From positions 1 through 18,133 of the forward strand of contig JADFQR010000001.1 in the NCBI GenBank assembly GCA_022561735.1: 18,133 nucleotides of DNA, written 5' to 3'. Below the pieces are notes generated by a model that ran no database searches, was not told where the DNA came from, and worked only from the letters and a program-made list of their open reading frames with translations. The stretch comes from Chloroflexota bacterium. GTDB taxonomy: Bacteria > Chloroflexota > Dehalococcoidia > UBA1151. Of this stretch, positions 7,615 to 15,600 are shown piece by piece. Made by a program: the position numbers and the translations under genes. Within the stretch, counting starts at the first letter, position 1. The number at the start of each line of letters is the position of its first letter.

Positions 7615-8166
7615 GTGGACCGGTCTCCTGTTCTGCTGCTGAATCAGAACTACCAGCCGCTGAATGTCTGCGACGTGCGGCGGGCATTCGTGCTGCTTGG
7701 CCACGGCAAAGCGGAAACCCTTGAGATTACGGACGCGGTGATCCGGAGCGCCTACAAAGAGCATCCGGAGCCTTCAATCCTGCGCCTCCTTTACATGGTC
7801 AAACGACCGCTGCACCAGCGCCGGCTCTCCCGGCGCGAGGTGTTCATCCGGGACCGTCACACCTGCCAGTACTGCGGCAGACAGAGCCGTCGTTTGACGT
7901 TGGACCACGTGATGCCCCGGTCGCGCGGCGGCGAACACTCGTGGACGAATATCGTGAGCGCGTGTGACCGTTGCAACCATCGGAAGGCCGGTCGCACGCC
8001 GCGCGAAGCCAACATGCTGCTGCAGCAGGAACCACGTCCGCCGCGCCCGAACCCTTACGCCTTTTTCCATTTCGGACACATCCAGGAAAAGTGGCGGCCG
8101 TATCTGCCGTGGCTGGACTCGCAGCCCGAGATAGACGGCGGTTACGCCGCCGCCGGAGGCGACTGA
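7615..8166 (+). CDS. HNH endonuclease family protein
   Basis: This encodes a 183-residue HNH nuclease-fold protein of the type often annotated as McrA-like. Its biological substrate is not known. The N-terminal part, VLLLNQNYQPLNVCDVRRAF (6-25), is characteristic of a widespread family in which this block precedes the nuclease. The HNH core runs from about 74 to 126: a zinc-type CQYC (84-87), the catalytic LDHVMPRSRGG (96-106), then WTNIVSACDRCNHRK (110-124), which holds the Asn, the second CxxC pair and the final His. A Pro-rich tail and an aromatic C-terminus follow. The start is GTG with GGGAGG ten bases upstream. No partner methylase or phage gene is nearby, so it looks like the solitary chromosomal type, convergent with the PSP1-like gene. 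Confidence 0.88.
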   Translation: MDRSPVLLLNQNYQPLNVCDVRRAFVLLGHGKAETLEITDAVIRSAYKEHPEPSILRLLYMVKRPLHQRRLSRREVFIRDRHTCQYCGRQSRRLTLDHVMPRSRGGEHSWTNIVSACDRCNHRKAGRTPREANMLLQQEPRPPRPNPYAFFHFGHIQEKWRPYLPWLDSQPEIDGGYAAAGGD

Positions 8167-8238
8167 CCCCGAAATACCCAAAATACCCGGAATGCCCGAA
8201 AAATTGGGAACGCCGGGAACGCTCAGAAATAATCGGGG
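8167..8238. terminator. Nested inverted repeats between convergent genes
   Basis: Directly after the HNH stop there is an outer pair CCCCGA (8167-8172)/TCGGGG (8233-8238), an inner CCCGG (8186-8190)/CCGGG (8213-8217) and an apical CCC (8195-8197)/GGG (8206-8208) around GAAAAATT. It sits between convergent transcripts and could serve as a two-way terminator, but no T run follows and the stems are short and interrupted. Confidence 0.3.
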
Positions 8239-8273
8239 ATCTTGAGAGCCCGCGGCGAGGTTTCAGCCCGGAC

Positions 8274-8486
8274 TCAAACGGCCCGGAGTGCGCGTCCGGC
8301 GAGTTTTCCGGCAGACGTGTTCAGAAGCTGACCGGCGCCGACCACCACGGAAGCTTCTATCTCCGTCTCGCCATCGAACAGCTCGATCACCACCAGGTCC
8401 CCGGGGGCGAGCGTCAACCGGTTTCCGTCAACGAAAAGCACCGGCGCGTTACGGGTGAGGCGGACGCCGATCACGTCATTGCTCAA
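8274..8486 (-). CDS. Short PSP1 N-terminal-like protein
   Basis: This is a 70-residue protein starting at a TTG that overlaps the holB stop (TTGA). Its first half, DVIGVRLTRNAPVLFVDGN...LAPGDLVVIE, resembles the N-terminal beta domain of PSP1/YaaT proteins, which typically read VIGVRFKPAGKIYYFD...GDYVVVET. In Bacillus subtilis yaaT lies just downstream of holB, so the position agrees. Full PSP1 proteins have about 250-300 residues and a Cys-containing C-terminal part; here that is absent, and the 107 bases before the convergent HNH gene leave no room for it. It may be a reduced descendant or a decayed remnant. Function is not claimed; B. subtilis YaaT takes part in phosphorelay and RNase Y complexes, which need not apply to this fragment. 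Confidence 0.6.
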   Translation of the reverse strand: MSNDVIGVRLTRNAPVLFVDGNRLTLAPGDLVVIELFDGETEIEASVVVGAGQLLNTSAGKLAGRALRAV

Positions 8487-9667
8487 GAGGACGGCTCCTC
8501 CCGTCCGTCCGCGTCCGTTTCGCTCGCGTCCCCGAGTTGAATCCCCGCTACGATCTCCGCCGGGATAGGGGGCAGTGCAAGCATCAGGACTTCCAGCACG
8601 AGACGCGCCATGCCGTTGCGTCTCAGACCGTCGGCCGCCATATCCAGCGCCTCGATCGCTCGCAACGCGTCGTCAACGCTGACGGCGGCGGCGATATCGG
8701 TCAGTTCCCGGGTCCAGGCGATGTTGGCGACTGAATCCGTCACCTCGTGCTTCAGCAGAAGAATATCGCGCCAGATCGAGACCCACAGCTCCAGCTCGCG
8801 TGTGACAGATTCACGGTTACGCCCGAACTCGCCGGCCATCTCACGGGCGTAACGGAATCGTTCCTCGATGTCACCGGCGCTCGTGACCAGTACTCGAAGT
8901 ACGGCCTGCTGGTAACGGTCCAGCGTGGTCTCATCTTCCAGCGCTGCGAAGGCGCGGCCGGGCCGTCCCGCGGCCAGGCGAGACAGCTGCGCAGCCGTTT
9001 CCGTCTCTACCCCACGCTCGATCAAACCCTTTTCGATCTCCGCCGCCGGCACCGTCTGTAGTTCGATCACCTGGCATCGGGATATGACGGTTTCCAGGAG
9101 GGTCTCCACAGCGGGCGCCAGGAGCACTATGACGACGCCCACTGGAGGTTCTTCAAGAGTTTTGAGCAGTGAGTTCCAGCCCGCTCCGTCTGCACTCATC
9201 CGGTCAACGCCGTCAAATATGATGACCCGCCGGCCGCCCTCAAACGGGTTAAGTGCAATGTCGTGCTGCATCTCACGGATATGGGCGATGCTGATGAGCG
9301 TACGCGTTGCGTCCTGCTCAGGCGTGCTCTCCTTTGTGGCTGAAGTCACGCCGCGGATCGGTGTATGCGAGTTGATCACACTCACGTCAGCGTGGACGCC
9401 GCGAGTGATCCTGTCACATGCGACGCACCGGCCACACGGCGGTGACGGATCGTCGCCGAACATATCGGGAGCCGGTTTGCAGTTCACGAGGCGTGCGAGG
9501 TCCAGCGCCAGCGTTCGCTTGCCCACCTGCTCCGGGCCGGTTATCAGGTAAGCGTGCGCTATCCGGTCGGCTTCGTGCGAGCGCTGCAGGTACCTGCGCG
9601 CAGCAGCGTGCCCGATCGTTTGCCATCCCGCGCGTGAACCCGCCTGCGCAGTATCTGCCGTCGTCAT
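8483..9667 (-). CDS. holB: DNA polymerase III delta' subunit
   Basis: HolB is the delta' subunit of the clamp loader, an AAA+ fold protein that with tau/gamma and delta opens the sliding clamp. A P-loop-like GPEQVGKR (44-51) is followed by the zinc-binding cysteines Cys63 and the CGRCVAC cluster (78-84), then RRVIIFDGVDRM (Walker B region, 146-157), WNSLLKTLEEPP (164-175) and the SRC motif (196-198). At 394 residues it is at the long end of the family. Part of the excess is a polar segment rich in Thr and Ser (about 100-122) between the zinc cluster and the next strand. The start ATG lies seven bases after the lysA stop; the upstream ribosome site is weak, which suggests coupling to lysA. The PSP1-like gene overlaps its end. 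Confidence 0.93.
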   Translation of the reverse strand: MTTADTAQAGSRAGWQTIGHAAARRYLQRSHEADRIAHAYLITGPEQVGKRTLALDLARLVNCKPAPDMFGDDPSPPCGRCVACDRITRGVHADVSVINSHTPIRGVTSATKESTPEQDATRTLISIAHIREMQHDIALNPFEGGRRVIIFDGVDRMSADGAGWNSLLKTLEEPPVGVVIVLLAPAVETLLETVISRCQVIELQTVPAAEIEKGLIERGVETETAAQLSRLAAGRPGRAFAALEDETTLDRYQQAVLRVLVTSAGDIEERFRYAREMAGEFGRNRESVTRELELWVSIWRDILLLKHEVTDSVANIAWTRELTDIAAAVSVDDALRAIEALDMAADGLRRNGMARLVLEVLMLALPPIPAEIVAGIQLGDASETDADGREEPSS

Positions 9668-9674
9668 CTATCGC

Positions 9675-10991
9675 TCACGTGATGCTCACGGCCAACAGGT
9701 CATCATAGGTTTCTCGGCGGCGAATAAGGCGCGCCTCGCCATCGTTGACGAGCACGACCGGCGGCCGCAACGACATGTTGTAGTTGCTGGCCATCGACAG
9801 GCAGTACGCGCCGGAAGCCGCCACCACCAGCACATCTCCCGGGTTAAGTGTGGGAAGCACAGCGTCTTTCACGAGAAGATCCCCGGACTCACAGTACTTG
9901 CCTGCGATAGTGACGGTATCGGTGGCCGGTTCGGCGGGCCCGTTGGCCTTCACGACCGAGTATTCCGCCCCGTACAGGGCCGGCCGGATGTTGTCGCCCA
10001 TCCCGCCATCAACACTGACGTATTTGCGTACTCCGGGGATGTCTTTAATCCCGCCCACTGAATACACGGCGACACCTGCCCTGCCGACGATCGCCCGCCC
10101 CGGCTCAACGATCAAACGTGGCTCACTCAGCCCGAGCCTGTCGCACGCCTCCCGGATGGAAGCGCCAATGGCTGCGGCGTACTCGGAGATCTCCGGCGGG
10201 GGAGAGCCGGGAACGTAACCGACGGCGAAGCCGCCTCCCGGGCTGAATATCCGTTGCTCAAGACCATGCTTCCGCATCCGGGCCACGAACTCCAGAACGT
10301 ACGGAATCGCCTGTGTGTACGGTTCAAGCTCGAAGATGGGAGACCCGAGGTGGAAGTGGACGCCGGCAAGATCAAGGTTGGACTTGCCGAGCGCGTGGAC
10401 GACAGCCTCCTCGGCCTGACCGGTCTCGATCGGGAACCCGAATTTCTGGTCAAGCACGCCGGTACTCGTAAGCAGGTGCGTGTGGCCGTCAATACTCGGC
10501 GAAACACGAAGAAGTATCTGCTGCGTGACGCCTTTCTCACGGGCTACTTCATCCAGCAGATCGATCTCGTACATGCTATCGACGGTGATCAGGCCGATGC
10601 CGTAATCCAACGCCTCTTGCAGCTCTACGCGGCCCTTGTTGTTGCCGTGGAAGTTGATTGCGTCCGCCGGGAAGCCGGCTGCGCGGGCGACGGCGAGCTC
10701 GCCACCCGTGACCACGTCAACGCCCACGCGCTCCTCCTCAAGGATGCGCGCCAGCGTCGGGTCGGCGAAAGCCTTGGACGAATACGAGACGTGTGAATCC
10801 GGGTACTCCGTCTCGAACCCACCCACGAACGCACGGCACATGGCGCGGATCGTGTGTTCGTCATAAACGTAAAGAGGCGTGCCGAACTCGGCAGCGAGCG
10901 CTACAACATCGCATCCACCGATGGTGAGATGCCCGGCCGCGTTCACCCCGGCGGTCATGGGTAGCACTTCCCGGTACGGAATCTCGGTCAA
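9675..10991 (-). CDS. lysA: Diaminopimelate decarboxylase
   Basis: LysA is the PLP enzyme that decarboxylates meso-diaminopimelate to L-lysine, the last step of lysine synthesis. Family motifs are the PLP lysine in SYSSKAFAD (Lys73), VDVVTGGEL, HFHLGSPI (the HxGS block), SPGGGFAVGY (glycine loop for the PLP phosphate), EPGRAIVG, DGGMGDNIRPALYG, the dimer-interface Cys in KYCESGDLL, and GAYCLSMASNYN near the C-terminus. I chose a TTG start at 10991 (438 residues) because GAAAGG lies six bases upstream; a GTG at 11021 is in frame but has no ribosome site. It is the first gene of lysA-holB-PSP1-like. I see no lysine riboswitch in the gap toward selD. Confidence 0.95.
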   Translation of the reverse strand: MTEIPYREVLPMTAGVNAAGHLTIGGCDVVALAAEFGTPLYVYDEHTIRAMCRAFVGGFETEYPDSHVSYSSKAFADPTLARILEEERVGVDVVTGGELAVARAAGFPADAINFHGNNKGRVELQEALDYGIGLITVDSMYEIDLLDEVAREKGVTQQILLRVSPSIDGHTHLLTSTGVLDQKFGFPIETGQAEEAVVHALGKSNLDLAGVHFHLGSPIFELEPYTQAIPYVLEFVARMRKHGLEQRIFSPGGGFAVGYVPGSPPPEISEYAAAIGASIREACDRLGLSEPRLIVEPGRAIVGRAGVAVYSVGGIKDIPGVRKYVSVDGGMGDNIRPALYGAEYSVVKANGPAEPATDTVTIAGKYCESGDLLVKDAVLPTLNPGDVLVVAASGAYCLSMASNYNMSLRPPVVLVNDGEARLIRRRETYDDLLAVSIT

Positions 10992-11021
10992 TGGTCGCCT
11001 TTCGTTGCGAGTCCCGAACAC

Positions 11022-11283
11022 GGGACGATTACAGGCCCCGGCGCAGACAGGCTGCTGTCCCTGCGGGAGTGGCGTGAGAATCGCTCACTTGCGCGCGAAG
11101 TATTTCATCACGCTAGATGGTAGGAACGGCATGCGAGCGGCGTCAACGTTGAGCGTCGATATCCCGGGTACCGAGACTATACTTCCATCGAGGCAGTGCC
11201 CGGACAGCGTTCCGGACAAGCCGCTCATACAGTCACGGTGATTACCCGTGACCCTTACCTTCACATCAGGAATCGCTGCCAGA
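11022..11283. promoter_or_regulatory. Divergent lysA/selD control region with hairpins
   Basis: This stretch has no convincing gene. On the plus strand TATACT (11178-11183) is a possible -10 box for selD, without a clear -35. Two hairpins precede the selD ribosome site AGGAA (11268-11272): CCGGA/TCCGG with a six-base loop (11200-11215), and a perfect 7-bp stem GTCACGG/CCGTGAC with a seven-base loop (11232-11252). Near lysA, GACAG/CTGTC and GTGAG/CTCAC form small dyads. Neither a tRNA-Sec nor a known riboswitch is recognised here. Confidence 0.35.
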
Positions 11284-12336
11284 ATGTCGCAATCCACGGA
11301 CGTCAGGCTGACCAGCCTGGCCTCCTGCGCCGGTTGAGCCGGCAAGTACAGTCAAGCTGACCTGGCGCAGGTTCTGCGTCAGCTACCAAACATAATGCCG
11401 GCCGACCCGAACGTTCTCGTCGGGTTTGAAACCGGAGATGACGCCGCGATCTACCGCGTCACGGACGAGATCGCCCTCGTTCTGACGCTTGATTTCTTCC
11501 CGCCTATCGTCGACGACCCTTTCGACTACGGAGCCATCGCCGCCGCGAACGCGGTGAGCGATGTTTACGCGGTCGGGGGCCGGCCAATCGCGGGCCTGAA
11601 TATCGCAGCGTTCCCTGAAGATCTGTCACATGACGTAATTGCCAGGATTTTTGAGGGAGGGGCTACGAAAGCGGCGGAGGCCGGATTCCCTGTCCTCGGC
11701 GGCCACACGGTGCTGGACGATGAACCAAAATATGGCATGGCCGTGACCGGGTTTGTCCACCCCGGCAAGCAGGTGACCAACGCTGCGGCAAAGGTAGGCG
11801 ACAAGCTGGTTCTGACCAAGCCGCTTGGCACCGGGATCATCGCCACCGCGGGCAAGGCCCAGGTCGTTGATCCAGAGGACCTCGCCACCGCCATCCGGTC
11901 AATGTCAAAGCTCAACCGGGACGCTGCCGATGCCATGGTCGCTGTGGGGGCTCACTCGGCGACCGACGTCACGGGTTTCGGCCTCGTCGGCCACCTCATG
12001 GGTATGGTGAAAGCCAGCGGCGTGAACGCACGTCTCTGGCGGAGCTCCCTTCCCGTGCTACCCGGCACCATCGCGATGATTGATGCCGGAATGGTCCCCG
12101 GGGGGACTCACCGCAACATGGCGTCGCTGGGAGACGGGGTGGCGTGGGACGAGAAGCTCACGGACGCTGACCGGTTCCTGTACGCAGACCCGCAAACCTC
12201 GGGCGGGATGCTGATCTCCGTCTCCGATGAGTCGCTGGACGAACTGATCTCGCGCCTTCGTGATGCCGATTCACTGGCATCTGAAGTAATCGGCGAGATC
12301 GTCCCGGGTCCGGGCGTGGTGGAAGCGCTGGCGTAG
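11284..12336 (+). CDS. selD: Selenide, water dikinase (selenophosphate synthetase), selenocysteine-containing
   Basis: SelD makes selenophosphate from selenide and ATP, the selenium donor for tRNA-Sec charging. The frame from ATG 11284 is interrupted only by TGA at 11335-11337 (codon 18). Around it the protein reads VRLTSLASCAG-U-AGKYSQADL, which aligns with the SelD active site: Sec18 in place of the catalytic Cys and Lys21 as the essential lysine three residues on. Downstream come VGFETGDDAAIY (ATP/metal Asp), DFFPPIVDDPFDYG, AANAVSDVYAVGG, VLGGHTV, LTKPLGTG, TDVTGFGLVGH and YADPQTSGGML, all SelD signatures. The total of 350 residues is normal. AGGAA lies eleven bases before the ATG. Automatic callers will start at ATG 11395 and lose the active site. 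No other sel gene is in the window. Confidence 0.93.
11335..11337 (+). other. In-frame TGA read as selenocysteine (selD codon 18)
   Basis: The TGA sits exactly at the position of the catalytic Cys/Sec of the SelD family, with coding-quality sequence on both sides (LTSLASCAG before, AGKYSQADLAQVL after). SelD is one of the commonest bacterial selenoproteins. A SECIS hairpin follows at a suitable distance. Confidence 0.9.
11355..11384 (+). promoter_or_regulatory. Bacterial SECIS element in selD
   Basis: AGCTGA (11355-11360) pairs with TCAGCT (11379-11384), and CGCAG (11366-11370) pairs with CTGCG (11374-11378). A five-base bulge CCTGG lies on the 5' side, and the apical loop is GTT preceded by G. 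The tip GCAGGTTCTGC is close to the E. coli fdhF SECIS tip GCAGGTCTGC, which SelB recognises by loop G-U bases and a bulged U. The loop starts 33 bases after the TGA, toward the long end for bacterial SECIS but still plausible. Confidence 0.85.
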
Positions 12337-12364
12337 ACCCACCGCGGGCGGCCGATTCAGGCAT

Positions 12365-12378
12365 ATCCGTTACCGGAT
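12365..12378 (+). terminator. Small hairpin after selD
   Basis: ATCCG (12365-12369) and CGGAT (12374-12378) form a 5-bp stem with a TTAC tetraloop, 28 bases after the selD stop. A 10-base palindrome CGCCCGGGCG (12387-12396) follows closely. There is no T run next to either, so termination is only a possibility. Confidence 0.25.
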
Positions 12379-12556
12379 TAACTAGTCGCCCGGGCGGCCC
12401 TCGAAATAGGCTGCAACAGTCCGCGAGAAGGCCGATCCGTCGTGCCTTACGCGCGGGCCGCAACCGCACGCGGCGTGCAACGTAACGCCGGGCGTCGCCC
12501 ACGACCGGATTTTTCGGACGAGGGGTGAGGTTATTGCGGGGGTGACTCGTCGGCGC

Positions 12557-12586
12557 ACGTGACAGGGCTTCACGTCACGACGTCGT
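12557..12586. promoter_or_regulatory. Dyads upstream of the histidine kinase gene
   Basis: The 277-base gap after selD (12337-12613) holds no gene I can support. Near its right end, ACGTGA (12557-12562) and TCACGT (12570-12575) form a perfect dyad with seven bases between. It is followed at once by the 10-base perfect palindrome ACGACGTCGT (12577-12586), 27 bases before the kinase start. Such paired dyads are typical of operators, but the regulator is unknown. Confidence 0.35.
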
Positions 12587-12613
12587 AATCACCCGTGTTA
12601 TGCAGGGGTTGGA

Positions 12614-15600
12614 TTGATCCAGGACGGCCAGGAACGCCCGCCGGGACACGGTTCGAGACGGCGAGGCGGCTCCGCACCGGTAACGCGCATCCTGCGCGTT
12701 GATGCAAACGGGCGCGTTATTCGCGATCCGGAAGACGGTCACACGCGCAATCAAGACACGCCTGCCGATCAGATGTCGCTTGTGGACCTGCTTCCGGAGT
12801 CCGCCACGGACGATCTACTCTCCGCGATACGGGCCGCTGCGGAAACCGGGAACCCCCAGTTCCTGGAGTTTGACCTGCTCTCGCCGGAGGGAGTCCGAAG
12901 GATCCACGCCGAGGCGATATCCGATCCCGACCATCAGGGCGAGATCCTCGTCACCGCCCGGGAATACTCCTCCCGGGAGCCACTGAATCAAGCGGACATG
13001 GTGGCGGGTTTCATCGCCACCGTTGCCGAAACAGATGACCTGGACACGGTATTCCGGGAACTCGCGGATGTCCTGGCAAGTCTCCTGATTTACGACCGCC
13101 TCGCCATCGTCACGGTTGACCATGAACGTGACGAGCAGTACGTGATCTTCTCCACCGACCCTGACCAGGAAGCGGTCATCCCGCTTTCCGGCACCGCGAT
13201 CGAGGTAGTCTCCCGCACCGGCGAATCACTTGTGGTGCCGAACGCCATTCCGTCCGTCATCGTCGTTCCGCTGCGCTGGTCAGGAGAGACGATCGCCTAC
13301 ATGGGCGTGCACTCCCGAGCACGGGAGTCGTACGGAGACCATGATCTGCACACGGTCGCCGCGCTCGGCCCGCCCGTCGCCGCGGCCCTCGCGGCTGACC
13401 GTTACCGGGAACACACATCACGCGCATCCGGCGAGGACGACGCGCTGCACTCGATAAGCGCGGTCGCGGTGGCGGCAGGCGATCTCATCACGATGCTTGA
13501 GGTGACCGCTGACAGGATCCACCGGCTGGACAGGTTCTCCGGCGTGCAGGTAGAAGCCGCTGCGACCACGGCGTACGCCACCTCGGGACCGGAAGTTGCC
13601 GCGATACGCGGAGATGCGCCGACGCGACGCACGAGAGGGGCAACCGGCGGGTCCGGCGACCATGAGTGGGCGATCGGCTCTGCCGCCGAACCCGTGGGGG
13701 CGATCTCTGTGCGGCCACGCGGCGCTGGAGCCATCGACGAGATGGATCGCCGCTTTCTCTCGGAATGCGCCCGGAGGCTCAGCCGGGGTGTCGAAAGGAT
13801 TCGCGCTGACCGGGAGATTGATCGCCTGAAAGTGGACCTTGATTGCACCCGTGAGCTAGACCGTGTCATGGCGGGGCTGTCTGACCTTGACGCACTGGCC
13901 GCAGTTGCGGCGGATGAAGTGATGCGCCTGGCGGGCCCGGATTCACTGGTAATTCGCGTCAATCACATGAACTCGGAGCAGGTCCGTCTCGAACTTCACC
14001 GGAGAGCCGGGCCGAACGGCTATATGCACACGTCCCCGGAACGGTCCGGGGAGGAGTCCCGGACAAATTCGCCGGAAGAAACGGCTGCAATACCGCTGCT
14101 CGGTCCCGATGGAGCTATCGGGCGAATATCAGGGTCCTGGCGGCGGAACGATGACGCGCGAACCGGGATACGCCGCATGGAAGCGATGGCGCCGCGCCTG
14201 GCCGAGCGCGTTCACTCCCTCCTGCTTCTTGAGCGGTCAGCGATCGCCTCCAGGAATGCCCGATGCCTCGCCGAGATTGAGGCGGCAATTGAACGTTGCG
14301 CCGAGCCCCTCCTGGCGCTTGAGGAAGTGACCTCCGTACTGTGCGACCGGTTCGGCGGCGCACGCGTGGCGGTAGCGTTGATCGAGGACAACGGAACGGC
14401 GCTTTCCGAGCTTGCGGTCAGCGGATTCCCGGTGGCCGGATGGGCCGTGAACGTCAGCCGGCCCGCCGGGGGCAGTATCGAGGAGGCTGCGCTGCGCGCG
14501 AGCGGCCCAATATCCAGCTCTCGGGCCACACCGGACGCCCTGGTGGCGCGATGGCCCGGTGAGGCCATCGCCGTCGGCGCCGGCACGCGGTCGCTCGCCT
14601 CGGTCGCGCTGCCACTGGGCGGCGTTGTCTCGGCGTGCCTGTCGGTGAGGTCCCCGGGCGGCGAGGGGATTTCGGACGAGGACGTCGATCTGCTTCGGAG
14701 GGCCGCTACCCTCATAACCGGACCGGTTTTAAGGCTCGCCACCAACGCATCGAACGTCGAATCCGGTACTGAACGGGAGGCGATGGCGCGCATCGGCCAG
14801 ATATGCCAGTCCAGCCAGGGCGTCGATATCCCGTATGCCCGCTTGATCGCAGAGCTCGCGAGCATGGTCCGGTTTGACCAGGTTGAGATCGCCACCCTTA
14901 TGCCGGACGGTGAAACCGGGCTTCGCGTCTTCCTCGGCGGGACGCCGGTCCCCGGCTGGAACGACAATTCAGAGTTCCAGCTTCACGGGACGGTGACGGA
15001 GGCGGTGGTGCGCAGCAGGACCGGGCTGTTCGTCAGCAACGAATCTACGGCAGAACTGGCCGGGAGATTCCCGGCGCAGGCGGCCGCACTCGCCGCAAAG
15101 CTATGTTCATTCGCGGCGGCGCCCCTGGTGATCGATGAGGAGCCGGCCGGCAGCCTGGTCGTCCGTTCAACCGGAGCGGCCGCCTACTCGCAACGAGAGC
15201 TGTCGATAGTAGAGGCGGTCGCGGTACATCTTTCCGCCGCCATCGCGCGGGGCCGGTTGCAGAACCAGATCGAGCGTCACCGACGTGAACGCGAAGTAAT
15301 CGCATCGATAGGTTTCGCCTCGTCCTGGGACCTGGAGCCGAAAGTTGTCGCCGAACGCGCCGTGGCAGCCTTCAGGCGGCTTGTTGAATGTGACGGCGTA
15401 GTCGTGACGGCAGTATCTGCAGACGCCGATACGGTCAGTCTCGTATTTGCCCCCGACCCCGGCGGAGCCGACAGCCGTTTCTTCGCCGACCGGCTGGACC
15501 ACCTTGAGCCGAGGCCGGACACCTCGGGCAACGATGATCGTGATAAATACCCGTCATCTCTTCGCACCCGGATCGGCCCGTTGTCCAGGCCGCTCGGGTA

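Noticed and set aside
10992..11021. GTG at 11021 as the lysA start
   Set aside because: No ribosome site precedes it, whereas TTG 10991 has GAAAGG at ideal spacing. The choice adds or removes only ten residues.
10992..11283. Lysine riboswitch or tRNA-Sec gene in the lysA/selD gap
   Set aside because: I looked for the long multi-helix L-box layout and for an extended-arm tRNA fold; only short isolated hairpins are present.
11085..11345. 86-residue minus-strand ORF between lysA and selD
   Set aside because: It overlaps the selD start, has a TTG start without a ribosome site, and shows no family I recognise. It could be real, but the evidence is too thin.
11395..12336. SelD as a 313-residue protein starting at ATG 11395
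   Set aside because: This start removes the catalytic Cys/Sec and Lys region. The frame upstream carries that region with a TGA at the right place and a SECIS after it, so the longer read-through product is preferred.
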